This document shows, piece after piece, positions 43,889 through 52,906 of a DNA stretch of 53,651 nt. The position numbers and the translations under genes were made by a program. The DNA is taken from the NCBI GenBank assembly GCA_019694295.1, contig JAIBCG010000013.1, positions 1-53,651 on the forward strand, in the 5' to 3' direction. Source of the stretch: Saprospiraceae bacterium (GTDB lineage Bacteria; Bacteroidota; Bacteroidia; Chitinophagales; Saprospiraceae). Each line of letters starts with the position of its first letter. Position 1 is the stretch's first letter. The notes beneath the pieces are model-generated. The model saw nothing but the letters and a program-made list of their open reading frames with translations. It ran no database searches and was not told the DNA's origin.

Positions 43889-45793
43889 ATGAATAAAGAG
43901 AAACTTAATAATGCCATTGGTTTCGGGCTCATATTTCTGATACTTTTTGCATGGATGCAATTCAACAAACCATCCAGAGAAAAACTTGAAGCTGAGAAAA
44001 GAACCAGAGACAGTATAGCACAATTACAGACACCCAAACCTGATACTCCTGCAAATGATAGCATTACGAACGCTCCGGGTTTAAGTACTTCCGGCACTGT
44101 ACCTGATTCTGTAGCCACGCAACGACTGGGTGCTGTTCTAGGAAGTTTTGCCGGTGCAGGAACAGGTACAAATCAAACCATTACATTAGAAAATGATGTA
44201 ATGAAGGTAGATTTTGCATCAAAAGGCGGTAGAATTACCAAAGTAGAGCTTAAGAAATATTTCAAAGTAGCGCATGATAGTATTACTAAAAAAGATGTAA
44301 AACTGCCATTATACTTGCTTGAAGATCCTAAGAACGTTTTCAATTACAAACTGCCTATAGCAGATGCTGCCAACAAAACTGTCAATACCACAGATCTTTA
44401 TTTTCAGTCACAAATAAATGGTAAGAAAGTATCGTTCAAAGCCTATGCCGGTGACGGAAAATACATCGAACAACTCTATGAACTCAAGGACGGATCGTAT
44501 GGATTGCAATATCAAATTAATACAATCGGACTGGGTTCTGTCTGGGACCAATCTCAAAACACTTTTAATCTCTACTGGGAAAACTGGCTCGACAAAATCG
44601 AGAAAAATTCTTCCTACGAGAGAAATTATTCAACCGTATATTTTAAACCTACAGACGAAAATCCGGATTATTGTAGCTGTACCAAATCTGCCACTGAAGA
44701 AGTAAAGCTTCCTGTCAAATGGGTAAGTCATTCCAATCAGTTCTTTAATTCGTCTCTTCTTGCAAAGAATTCCTTCAAATCGCTCACTGCCGAAACAGAA
44801 GTATTGCCGGAAAAGTCACCTGACCTGAAGCGAATAAAGTCCACCATTACGTTCGAAAATCCGAACCCTAACAGCCAGTCGTATGCCATGGATTTTTACA
44901 TTGGGCCCAACGAGTTTAAGACACTGAATGCGTATGGCAATAGTTTTGAAGATGTAATTTCCTTTGGTTCATCTATATTTGGTACTATAAACCGATGGGT
45001 TTTTCATCCATTGTTTATGCTGCTGATGAAAATACTTGGCAGTGCCGGACTTTCTATTCTTGCCTTGACATTGCTTGTAAAACTGGTCTTATTGCCACTT
45101 ACCTATAAAATGATGTATTCGCAGGCTAAGATGGCATCTTTAAAGCCTTTCATCGCAAAAATAAAGGAAAAACATCCTGATGATACACAGACACAGCAAG
45201 TAGAAACCATGAGCTTGTACCGCGAGTATGGTGTGAATCCTCTGGGTGGTTGCCTGCCTTTAGTATTGCAAATGCCTATCTGGTTTGCATTATACAGATT
45301 CTTCCCGGCTGCTATTGAGTTTCGTCAGCAGAGTTTCCTTTGGGCAACGGATCTTTCTTCGTACGATTCGATTTATAATTTTTCGAAAGCCATTCCTATG
45401 TATGGCGACCATGTGAGCTTGTTTTCGCTGTTATGGATGGTCACTACTTTGGCTTATTCTTACTACACCATGAAAGACCAGGAAATGTCCGGCCAGCTTG
45501 GAGGGCAGAATGCACAAATGATGAAGGTGATGCAATACGCAATGCCGGTGGTGTTCGTGTTATTCTTCAATAATTTTGCAGCAGGTCTTACTTGTTATTT
45601 GGTATTCAGTAACCTTCTTAATATTTCACAGAATCTTGCTATTAAACGATTCTTTATTGACCATGATAAGATACGTGAGATGTTGGAAGTAAACAAATCA
45701 AAGCCCAAAAAACGTTCTGCATTCCAAGAAAGACTTGATATGGCAATGAAGGAACAACAAAAAAGACAGGCAGAAAAGAAACAAAATAAGTAA
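43889..45793 (+). CDS. yidC: Membrane protein insertase YidC
   Basis: Inserts and folds inner-membrane proteins, alone or with SecYEG. The 634-residue protein has an N-terminal membrane helix (FGLIFLILFAWMQF), a Ser/Thr/Pro linker, a large periplasmic beta domain (about 90-355) and a C-terminal Oxa1-type five-helix core. The core includes LSILALTLLVKLVLLPLTYKMM, LGGCLPLVLQMPIWFALYRFF and FNNFAAGLTCYLVFSNLLNI. The tail is basic and Gln/Lys-rich, typical of ribosome contact. The DUF6438 lipoprotein gene begins 2 nt after its stop, so it shares this mRNA. Confidence 0.95.
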   Translation: MNKEKLNNAIGFGLIFLILFAWMQFNKPSREKLEAEKRTRDSIAQLQTPKPDTPANDSITNAPGLSTSGTVPDSVATQRLGAVLGSFAGAGTGTNQTITLENDVMKVDFASKGGRITKVELKKYFKVAHDSITKKDVKLPLYLLEDPKNVFNYKLPIADAANKTVNTTDLYFQSQINGKKVSFKAYAGDGKYIEQLYELKDGSYGLQYQINTIGLGSVWDQSQNTFNLYWENWLDKIEKNSSYERNYSTVYFKPTDENPDYCSCTKSATEEVKLPVKWVSHSNQFFNSSLLAKNSFKSLTAETEVLPEKSPDLKRIKSTITFENPNPNSQSYAMDFYIGPNEFKTLNAYGNSFEDVISFGSSIFGTINRWVFHPLFMLLMKILGSAGLSILALTLLVKLVLLPLTYKMMYSQAKMASLKPFIAKIKEKHPDDTQTQQVETMSLYREYGVNPLGGCLPLVLQMPIWFALYRFFPAAIEFRQQSFLWATDLSSYDSIYNFSKAIPMYGDHVSLFSLLWMVTTLAYSYYTMKDQEMSGQLGGQNAQMMKVMQYAMPVVFVLFFNNFAAGLTCYLVFSNLLNISQNLAIKRFFIDHDKIREMLEVNKSKPKKRSAFQERLDMAMKEQQKRQAEKKQNK

Positions 45794-45795
45794 TC

Positions 45796-46311
45796 ATGAG
45801 ACTTTATTACCTGTTACTTGGGAGTTTGATTTTGTTGTCTGCTTGTTGCAAAAAGAACACTGCGGATACTATAAATGGTTCAGGACAAATGGAGTTGCTT
45901 TTTGAAACATCTGAGTCACCTTACGTGGTAGCATTTATAAAAAGAACAGCATGCTTCGGTAAGTGCCCGGCTTATGAAGCCCGAATATACTCAGACGGCA
46001 AGGTAACTTACAGAGGACAGTCAAATGTTGAAATGTTGGGCAATTGGGAGGCGAAAATTGAATTGAAAAGACTAAATGATATTGTTAAGAAGGCTTTTGA
46101 TATCAAATACTTTTTGCTTGAAGACCAATATCCTGACCCAAGTGTGCGGATAACAGATGTGCCAACTACCTTTACCGGTATCACTTGCAAAGGGCAGAAA
46201 AAAAATATTTCAAATAAATTTGAAGGCCCTGAGAAACTCAAGGTGTTCGAAGATGAAATGGATAAAGTGATTGCAAGTTTGAAATTTACTTCCGTTGACC
46301 CTGTTAAATAA
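45796..46311 (+). CDS. DUF6438-type lipoprotein
   Basis: The 171-residue protein has lipobox LLSAC (Cys17). The mature domain carries the phrase RTACFGKCPAYEARIYSDGKVTYRG, with the paired Cys of CFGKCP that marks the DUF6438 family, then DIVKKAFDIKYFLLEDQYPDP and FTGITCKG. Function unknown. It is squeezed between yidC (2 nt) and purM (8 nt), so it is probably translated from a yidC-purM transcript; no functional link to either is evident. Confidence 0.82.
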   Translation: MRLYYLLLGSLILLSACCKKNTADTINGSGQMELLFETSESPYVVAFIKRTACFGKCPAYEARIYSDGKVTYRGQSNVEMLGNWEAKIELKRLNDIVKKAFDIKYFLLEDQYPDPSVRITDVPTTFTGITCKGQKKNISNKFEGPEKLKVFEDEMDKVIASLKFTSVDPVK

Positions 46312-46319
46312 ATCAATAC

Positions 46320-47504
46320 ATGTCGGACGGCCAAAATTTATATGACAAAAGAGGTGTTTCTGCATCAAAAGATGAAGTACACAAAGCAATTGAAAATCTT
46401 GACAAAGGATTGTTTCCAAAGGCTTTTTGTAAAGTTTTGCCTGATATTACCGGTGGTGATCCTGAATACTGCAATATTATGCATGCCGATACAGCTGGTA
46501 CTAAAACGAGCCTGGCTTATTTGTATTGGAAAGAAACTGATGACCTCAGTGTATGGTCGGATGTCGTAATTGATGCCATCGTTATGAATCTCGATGACAT
46601 GGCTTGTGTCGGCTGCTTGGATAACATCATACTATCCAGCACAATTGGCAGGAATAAAAGACTCATACCTGCTGAAGTCTTAAGTAAATTGATCAATGGG
46701 ACATCAGATTTTTTAAGTAAACTTGAAAGTTTTGGCATACATGTGACACTCGCAGGTGGCGAAACGGCAGACGTCGGCGATATTGTTCGCACGGTAGATG
46801 TAGGCTTTACAACATTTGCAAGAATGAAGCGCAATGATTTGGTAGTCAATAATATAAGGCCTGGAGACTATATTGTAGGTTTAGCATCAGATGGCAAAGC
46901 TTTATATGAATCATCCTATAACGGTGGAATGGGTTCTAACGGTCTTACTTCTGCACGTCATGATGTTTTTCATAAAAAGTATGCCCAGAAGTATCCTGAA
47001 ATCTTTGACCCGAATTTGCCGGATGATGTTGTGTTTACAGGTTCAAAAAATGTTGATGACGTAATCGAAATAGCTGGAGAGAAAATGACGGTAGGCAAGT
47101 TAGTCTTGTCGCCTACACGTACCTATATGCCTGTATTGAAAGAAGTTTTATCAGCATACAAAGCCTCAATAAGTGGTATTATTCATTGTTCGGGTGGTGG
47201 ACAGACGAAAGTCATCAAGTTTCTGGACAAGGTCAGAGTTGTTAAAGACAATTTGTTTGCATTGCCACCATTATTTAAGCTTATACAGGAAGAAAGTGGT
47301 ACCTCATGGAAAGAAATGTACCAGGTATTCAATATGGGACATAGAATGGAACTATACGTGTCTTCCAAGGAAACTGCTGAAAGCATCATTGCTATTTCTA
47401 AGAAATATGCCATTGATGCACAGATCGTAGGTAGGGTAGAAGATGCTGAAAGACCGGAAGTAGTCATCAGGTCACCATTCGGTGAATTTTCTTACCTGAG
47501 CTGA
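46320..47504 (+). CDS. purM: Phosphoribosylformylglycinamidine cyclo-ligase (PurM family, long Bacteroidota form)
   Basis: Makes aminoimidazole ribotide in purine synthesis. The 394-residue protein is longer than E. coli PurM (about 345). It has the PurM/AIR synthase fold: LYDKRGVSASKDEVHKAI, HADTAGTKTSLAY, WSDVVIDAIVMNLDDMACVG, VTLAGGETADVGD, GDYIVGLASDGK and CSGGGQTKVIKF with a glycine-rich loop, and IVGRVEDAERPEVVI near the end. It lies 8 nt after the DUF6438 gene. Its last 33 bp overlap the 3' end of purB on the other strand. Confidence 0.85.
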   Translation: MSDGQNLYDKRGVSASKDEVHKAIENLDKGLFPKAFCKVLPDITGGDPEYCNIMHADTAGTKTSLAYLYWKETDDLSVWSDVVIDAIVMNLDDMACVGCLDNIILSSTIGRNKRLIPAEVLSKLINGTSDFLSKLESFGIHVTLAGGETADVGDIVRTVDVGFTTFARMKRNDLVVNNIRPGDYIVGLASDGKALYESSYNGGMGSNGLTSARHDVFHKKYAQKYPEIFDPNLPDDVVFTGSKNVDDVIEIAGEKMTVGKLVLSPTRTYMPVLKEVLSAYKASISGIIHCSGGGQTKVIKFLDKVRVVKDNLFALPPLFKLIQEESGTSWKEMYQVFNMGHRMELYVSSKETAESIIAISKKYAIDAQIVGRVEDAERPEVVIRSPFGEFSYLS

Positions 47505-48833
47505 GGCATTACCGGTATAATTTGAAGGTGTTATTGCCTTTAGCTGTTGTTTGACAGTATCCGACACCGGCAGTTGATCTATAAATCTGTTTACAGAATC
47601 CTTGTTAATGCCTTCGGCACCTCGGGTCAGGTCTTTGAGTTGCTCATAGGCATCTTCTATACCTTCACGCCTAAGGATAGTTTGGATTCCTTCTGCTACC
47701 ACAGCCCAGTTATCTGTAAGGTCTTTTTCTATTTTAACGGTATTGAGCGTAAGCTTGTTAATGCCCTTATCCAAAGACTTGAAAGCAATGAGCATGTGTG
47801 CAAACGGAACACCAATGTTACGTAGTACTGTACTATCGGTAAGGTCACGTTGTAGTCTTGATATCGGGAGTTTCTCCGCGAAATGGTTTAGCAGGGCATT
47901 GGCAACGCCCAAATTTCCTTCTGCATTTTCGAAATCAATAGGGTTAACCTTATGTGGCATAGCAGATGATCCTACTTCACCGGATTTTACTTTTTGTTTG
48001 AAATAATCCAATGACACGTAAGTCCATACATCACGACAAAAGTCTATCAGTACTGTGTTTATCCTTGAACAAGCCTGACAAAGAGCTGCAAGATCGTCAT
48101 AAGATTCTATTTGGGTTGTTACCGGGTTTCTTCTGAGCCCCAATACTTGTTCTACAAACTGATTTCCGAATGCTTCCCAATCAATATTCGGATAAGCAAC
48201 CAGGTGGGCATTGAAATTGCCGGTTGCACCTCCGAATTTTGCAGTATTCGGTACTGCAATCAGTTGCTTCAGTTGATGTTCAAGTCTGTTGACAAAGACA
48301 AACATTTCTTTGCCTACCGTGGTCGGGCTTGCAGCCTGTCCGTGTGTACGTGCCAGCATGGGTAGGTCTCGGGCAGTATCGGCTATTGCATATATTTGTC
48401 TGATCAAATTGAGGATTTCAGGAATAACGACATCTGTCATTGCATTTTTTATCATCAATGGAAAAGCAGTGTTGTTTATGTCCTGAGAAGTAAGTCCGAA
48501 ATGCACAAAAGGAAGTATGTCATGAAATCCGGCAGATTTCAATTTTTCCCTAATAAAATATTCAACTGCTTTTACGTCGTGATTGGTAATTTTCTCCGTT
48601 GCCTTTATAGATTCAGCATCTGCTTCGCAGAAATTTTCAATTATATCGTCCAGAAAATGATTGAGTTCCTTACTGCTGTTTAGTTTTACATCATTTTCAT
48701 TCAGCAATATGCTGAGATATTTAACCTCGACAAAAACACGATAATAGATGAGTGCGTGTTCTGAAAAATATTTACGTAATACCTTAGTCGAATTGAAATA
48801 TCTGCCATCAACCGGAGAAAGTGCTTGTAGCAT
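47472..48833 (-). CDS. purB: Adenylosuccinate lyase
   Basis: Acts twice in purine synthesis, releasing fumarate from SAICAR and from adenylosuccinate. The 453-residue protein belongs to the fumarase/aspartase superfamily. It opens with LQALSPVDGRYFNSTKVLRKYFSE and contains the lyase signature SSAMPHKVNPIDFENAEGN, with TSQDINNTAFP and ARTHGQAASPTTVGKEM among the active-site regions. This is the E. coli-like form. It is convergent with purM and overlaps it by 33 bp. A TAACTTTG element lies 14 nt upstream of its ATG on the minus strand. Confidence 0.95.
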   Translation of the reverse strand: MLQALSPVDGRYFNSTKVLRKYFSEHALIYYRVFVEVKYLSILLNENDVKLNSSKELNHFLDDIIENFCEADAESIKATEKITNHDVKAVEYFIREKLKSAGFHDILPFVHFGLTSQDINNTAFPLMIKNAMTDVVIPEILNLIRQIYAIADTARDLPMLARTHGQAASPTTVGKEMFVFVNRLEHQLKQLIAVPNTAKFGGATGNFNAHLVAYPNIDWEAFGNQFVEQVLGLRRNPVTTQIESYDDLAALCQACSRINTVLIDFCRDVWTYVSLDYFKQKVKSGEVGSSAMPHKVNPIDFENAEGNLGVANALLNHFAEKLPISRLQRDLTDSTVLRNIGVPFAHMLIAFKSLDKGINKLTLNTVKIEKDLTDNWAVVAEGIQTILRREGIEDAYEQLKDLTRGAEGINKDSVNRFIDQLPVSDTVKQQLKAITPSNYTGNASAQVRKFTEW

Positions 48834-48847
48834 ATTAAAATTTTTTG

Positions 48848-48855
48848 CAAAGTTA
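48848..48855 (-). promoter_or_regulatory. -7 element TAACTTTG for purB
   Basis: TAnnTTTG match on the minus strand, 14 nt before the purB ATG at 48833. No well-spaced TTG is found. Confidence 0.35.
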
Positions 48856-48943
48856 GTGACAATTGATTAAAGTACGATTATAAAGCTTTTATTGAGCTAA
48901 TCTATTGATGAAATGGTGAAAATGATAACTAATTGCAAGATAA

Positions 48944-49666
48944 TCAACCCCATTTATCAAGTTGATTGAGTAGGGCTTTAAAATCTTTATGTAGAGGAGC
49001 CTCAAATCTCATTTTTTCCTTTGTTGTCGGATGTATTAATTCTAGTGCAAAGGCATGTAATGTTGTTCTAGACATGAGTGGTTTCTCCTCATCGAATTTT
49101 GAATAAGACATCCCTTTTTGCTTAATATCATATATGAAGAGTTTGTCGGAGTTGCCATAGACTGCATCAATAGCCAGTGGATGCCCAATCGATTTGAAGT
49201 GAACCCTTATCTGGTGCATTCGTCCGGTAAGGATGTCTGCTTCAGCAAGTGTATATTTTTTATAACGTTTTACCACCTGATAGAGAGTTTGAGATGGTTT
49301 GCCGTTAGGCGAAATAATCATAGTGCCTGCAGCAGAACGACTTTCACCGATTGGTTTGTCGATCCGCCCAACATCTTCACGTATATAACCTTCAGCAAGT
49401 GCCAAATATGTCTTGCGAATACTATGATCTTCAAAATCAGTTGAGAGTTTTCTATGTGTGTCAGGGTCACGAGCGAATATCATGATGCCAGAAGTTTCCT
49501 TATCAAGGCGGTGTAATACCATTGCCTCCGGAAAGTCTCGCCTGAGGTAAGCAAGAATGTTTGGCTTAGCGGCATCAAATCTGTCAGGGATAGATAAAAA
49601 TCCGGCCGGTTTATTAACGATTATTATCCATTGGTCAGAAAAGATAACTTCTGGTTTGATGTTCAT
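48944..49666 (-). CDS. RluA-family pseudouridine synthase (240 aa)
   Basis: A pseudouridine synthase with HRLDKETSG (catalytic Asp55) and the family stretches VIFSDQWIIIVNKPAGFLSIPDR, LTGRMHQIRVHFKSIGHPLAID and ALELIHPTTKEK. There is no N-terminal S4 domain. I start at the ATG at 49666 (MNIKPEVIFS), 2 nt after the stop of the RibF-glycosyltransferase gene, rather than at a non-ATG codon within that gene. The two genes probably share one minus-strand mRNA. The target uridine is unknown; it differs from the RluA-type protein at 37702. Confidence 0.88.
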   Translation of the reverse strand: MNIKPEVIFSDQWIIIVNKPAGFLSIPDRFDAAKPNILAYLRRDFPEAMVLHRLDKETSGIMIFARDPDTHRKLSTDFEDHSIRKTYLALAEGYIREDVGRIDKPIGESRSAAGTMIISPNGKPSQTLYQVVKRYKKYTLAEADILTGRMHQIRVHFKSIGHPLAIDAVYGNSDKLFIYDIKQKGMSYSKFDEEKPLMSRTTLHAFALELIHPTTKEKMRFEAPLHKDFKALLNQLDKWG

Positions 49667-49668
49667 AG

Positions 49669-51657
49669 TTACAGCTTTCTGAACGTTTTTCGGTTCATGG
49701 CAAAGTAAGTCCAAAGAATGGAACCGTGGAATACACCGTCAGTATTCGGAGCATCGTCAAGCTTTATAGAATCTATTTTCTCATTGTATTGCATCCGTTT
49801 ATAAAACAATGCCGGAATATTGAATATAAAGAAAACATAAGCTTTCAGAATTGCCAACGAATGGTTGATTTTTCCTGTTAGCAGACGGTATATAACAAAG
49901 AGAAGATCGGTCAGTACTCTGAATGGTAATACCCAAATGAGATTTAGTAAAAATTCATTTTTCGAAATGGTATAAAGGCTGTTTCTGAAATTAAGATAAG
50001 TCTTGTGACTCGAATCGTAGTTAAGGGTACCTCCACCAAGATGATATACAACGGCTTCAGGGTTAACCATCACTTTGTATCCTGCCTTGTGAAGTCTCCA
50101 GCAAAAGTCGATTTCTTCGAAATGAGCAAAGTAATCCTTATCGAATCCTCCCAATTTTCGGAATAAGTCAGCATTTACAAGCATACAGGCACCACTTGCC
50201 CAGAAGATTTCACGTTTGTTATTGTATTGGCCTTCATCTTTTTCTATCGTAAGAAACATTCGACCGCGACAAAACGGATAAAAAAGAGCATCTACAAATC
50301 CACCCGAAGCACCAGCATATTCAAATGATGTTTTGTCTTTGTAGGACAATATTTTAGGTTGTACTGCTGCTACTTCTGGGTCTGCTGTGAGTTCCATCAT
50401 CTTATCTAGCCAAAAGGGTGTTGTCTCAACATCCGAATTCAGCAAAACAAAGTATTCTTCATTTAATTGTTGAAGTGCCCTATTATAACCCTCTGCAAAT
50501 CCGTAGTTTTGAGGTAATGAGATGATAGCTACATCAGGATAATTCTCTTGTACCCAACTGATAGATTTATCTGTAGAGGCGTTATCTGCTACATAAATCT
50601 GATGATTTGGTGTACATTCTACCACTGATGGCAAAAATGTTTTAAGGTGCTCAATGCCATTATAGTTAAGTATGACAACAGCTACTGATTTACTTGAATT
50701 TTTCCTTTGTGCCAGTTGTGCTTCGTATTCTCCAAGGCTTTGTCTTGCATGTTCTTCATCCTTGATAAGCTGTGTCCTCAATGCGTCAAGTGTGTCAAAA
50801 GCTATATCGTCACGGAGAAACTCAATAACATCAATTGCCAGAATGGCACCATATATTGAACTACTGAAGTCAAAAATATTTACTTCAATGGTAAGTTTAT
50901 CATCATCTTTTACGACAGGTCTATTGCCGATATACAACATACCCTGGTATTTCTCATTGTCGTATGTGACATAAACGGAGTAAATACCATTGGGTAGTAT
51001 GAGTTTATTTTTGTCGTCTATTTCAATATTGGCGGTAGGAAAACCTATTGACTGTCCTATTTTATTACCACCTATAACCTTGCCTGCTATCAGATAAGGG
51101 TGCCCCAGCAGATTATTGGCAGCGGGTAGATTGCATTTGAGTAATTCATTTCTAATTTTTGATGAGCTGACCACCACTGCGTCCACATCGGTTTTGGGTA
51201 TTTCTACCACTTGATATTGGAATCTTTTGCTATGCCAGTGCAGATAATCAATATTGCCAAGGCGGTTCTGACCAAATCGATGATCATAACCGATGACAAT
51301 GTATTTGGGCTTGAATTTTCTCATCAAGAATGACTCGATGTACTCATCAGGGTGCATTTGTGACATTTCAACAGTGAATGACACAATCACAAGATTATCA
51401 AGACCAGTACTGCTAAGCAAGTGTATTTTTTCGAGAGTGGTACTAAGTATTTTTACAGGATCATCTTGAGGAAAAACAATTTGTCTTGGGTGAGGGTGAA
51501 AGGTAATAAGCACACTTTCTCCTTCTGTTTGCTTCGCAATGTGGACTACTTTATCAATAATCTTTCGGTGCCCTTCATGAACACCGTCAAAAGAGCCAAT
51601 GGTAATAACCGCATTTTTGAAATCCGGCAAATGATCAGTATCTGTAAAAACATTCAT
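49669..51657 (-). CDS. ribF: Fusion of RibF (riboflavin kinase/FAD synthetase) with a GT2 glycosyltransferase
   Basis: One continuous 662-residue frame. Residues 1 to about 312 are a full RibF: the FAD synthetase nucleotide site GSFDGVHEGH (21-30), SSSKIR (164-169), and riboflavin kinase with GFPTAN (205-210) and NGIYSVYV. From about residue 324 a complete GT2-family glycosyltransferase follows: VAVVILNYNG, ADNASTDKS (357-365), LLNSDVE with the metal-binding Asp409, ASGACMLV and EEIDFCWR (514-521), then C-terminal hydrophobic helices (575-620). The linker is only about 12 residues and has no Met. RibF normally stands alone (about 310 residues). The sugar donor and acceptor are unknown; rhamnosyltransferase-like GT2s are the nearest type. 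Confidence 0.88.
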   Translation of the reverse strand: MNVFTDTDHLPDFKNAVITIGSFDGVHEGHRKIIDKVVHIAKQTEGESVLITFHPHPRQIVFPQDDPVKILSTTLEKIHLLSSTGLDNLVIVSFTVEMSQMHPDEYIESFLMRKFKPKYIVIGYDHRFGQNRLGNIDYLHWHSKRFQYQVVEIPKTDVDAVVVSSSKIRNELLKCNLPAANNLLGHPYLIAGKVIGGNKIGQSIGFPTANIEIDDKNKLILPNGIYSVYVTYDNEKYQGMLYIGNRPVVKDDDKLTIEVNIFDFSSSIYGAILAIDVIEFLRDDIAFDTLDALRTQLIKDEEHARQSLGEYEAQLAQRKNSSKSVAVVILNYNGIEHLKTFLPSVVECTPNHQIYVADNASTDKSISWVQENYPDVAIISLPQNYGFAEGYNRALQQLNEEYFVLLNSDVETTPFWLDKMMELTADPEVAAVQPKILSYKDKTSFEYAGASGGFVDALFYPFCRGRMFLTIEKDEGQYNNKREIFWASGACMLVNADLFRKLGGFDKDYFAHFEEIDFCWRLHKAGYKVMVNPEAVVYHLGGGTLNYDSSHKTYLNFRNSLYTISKNEFLLNLIWVLPFRVLTDLLFVIYRLLTGKINHSLAILKAYVFFIFNIPALFYKRMQYNEKIDSIKLDDAPNTDGVFHGSILWTYFAMNRKTFRKL

Positions 51658-51664
51658 ACGAGTG

Positions 51665-51672
51665 CAAAAGTA
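51665..51672 (-). promoter_or_regulatory. -7 element TACTTTTG for the ribF fusion gene
   Basis: TAnnTTTG on the minus strand, with 7 nt between it and the ATG at 51657. No well-spaced TTG is seen. Confidence 0.4.
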
Positions 51673-51730
51673 ACAATTTCTTTTAATTAAAATATTAAGC
51701 TCACAATAACTTGAAATTTCTGTCTTTATT

Positions 51731-51763
51731 TTGTCTTAATAAAACTTAAAGTGTCTAATTTTG
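51731..51763 (+). promoter_or_regulatory. Promoter TTG-N22-TAATTTTG for the mrp gene
   Basis: TTG at 51731-51733 within TTTTG, and TAATTTTG at 51756-51763. Transcription should start near 51769, which excludes the TTG codon at 51761 as the mrp start. Confidence 0.55.
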
Positions 51764-51787
51764 TTGTTGTTAATAAAAATAAGCGGA

Positions 51788-52873
51788 ATGGATAGAGACA
51801 GTGTACTCAAGGCACTTCAAAAAATTAAAGACCCATTGACCGGTAATGATATTGTTTCTGCCGGTTTGATAGAACAGTTGGATATAAGTGGCAATCAAGT
51901 GAATATTATACTTGCATTATCAAGTATGAATATTCAAAATAAATCTGAACTTAATTTTGCATGCATCAGTCACATACAGGACGAATACCCGATGGCTGTA
52001 GTGAATGTGCACGTTAAATCAAAACTGCCGGATGCTCAGCAAAGCAATAATCCACTTCCTAATATTAAAAATATTATTGCAGTAGGCAGCGGCAAAGGAG
52101 GTGTAGGGAAATCAACCGTAGCCGTTAACCTTGCTTTAGGATTAAAGGCATTAGGTGCAAAGGTTGGCCTACTCGATGCAGATCTTTACGGGCCATCCAT
52201 GCCCACCATGCTCGGCCTCCGGGGCAAACGTCCGGAAGTACAGGATGTGTATGGCCAACCAAAAATTATTCCATTACAAGCCTACGGTATGCCTGTTATA
52301 TCCATAGGATTTTTAGTAGAACCCGAGCAAGCAGTTGTTCTTCGAGGACCACGATTGGCAGGTATCATCAAACAATTTTTTATGGATTGTATCTGGCCTG
52401 AGCTCGATTATCTTATCGTTGATCTGCCCCCGGGAACAGGAGATGTACAGCTGACACTCGTTCAGACGGTACCTGTTACTGGTGCTGTATTGGTAACTAC
52501 CCCACAAGAAGTAGCATTGGCAGATGCCATCAAGGCCATGAATATGTTTAAGATGTCCAATGTAAATGTTCCAATTCTTGGAGTTGTTGAGAATATGAGT
52601 TGGTTTACGCCGGCCGAGTTACCTCAAAATAAATATTATATTTTTGGTCAGGGTGGTGGTCAAAAACTTGCACAGGAAGCTGAAACAATATTATTGGGTC
52701 AGGTACCTTTGGTGCAATCGATTCGCGAAAGTGGAGATAATGGAAACCCATCTGTTATGCAAAACGATGTAATAGCCGAAAACTATAAGGAGATAGCAAG
52801 CAAAACCATCGCACAGGTTAAGTACAGAAACGAACACATGGCTCCTACAAGCAGAATCAATATTTCTAACTAG
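51788..52873 (+). CDS. Mrp/ApbC (NBP35-type) iron-sulfur carrier P-loop ATPase
   Basis: Loads or transfers Fe-S clusters in the cytoplasm. The 361-residue protein begins with a MIP18/DUF59 domain (about 1-80). The deviant Walker A SGKGGVGKST is at 101-110. Family stretches are GLLDADLYGPSMPTMLG, IVDLPPGTGDVQLTL and VENMSWF. The C-terminal CxxC common in this family is not evident; the tail has PAELPQNKYYIFG where many Mrp proteins carry a Cys pair. I start at the ATG at 51788. A NifU-like gene follows 33 nt later. Confidence 0.9.
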   Translation: MDRDSVLKALQKIKDPLTGNDIVSAGLIEQLDISGNQVNIILALSSMNIQNKSELNFACISHIQDEYPMAVVNVHVKSKLPDAQQSNNPLPNIKNIIAVGSGKGGVGKSTVAVNLALGLKALGAKVGLLDADLYGPSMPTMLGLRGKRPEVQDVYGQPKIIPLQAYGMPVISIGFLVEPEQAVVLRGPRLAGIIKQFFMDCIWPELDYLIVDLPPGTGDVQLTLVQTVPVTGAVLVTTPQEVALADAIKAMNMFKMSNVNVPILGVVENMSWFTPAELPQNKYYIFGQGGGQKLAQEAETILLGQVPLVQSIRESGDNGNPSVMQNDVIAENYKEIASKTIAQVKYRNEHMAPTSRINISN

Positions 52874-52906
52874 ACGTACTTTTTTGTAAATAATTTGAAA
52901 TTAAAT

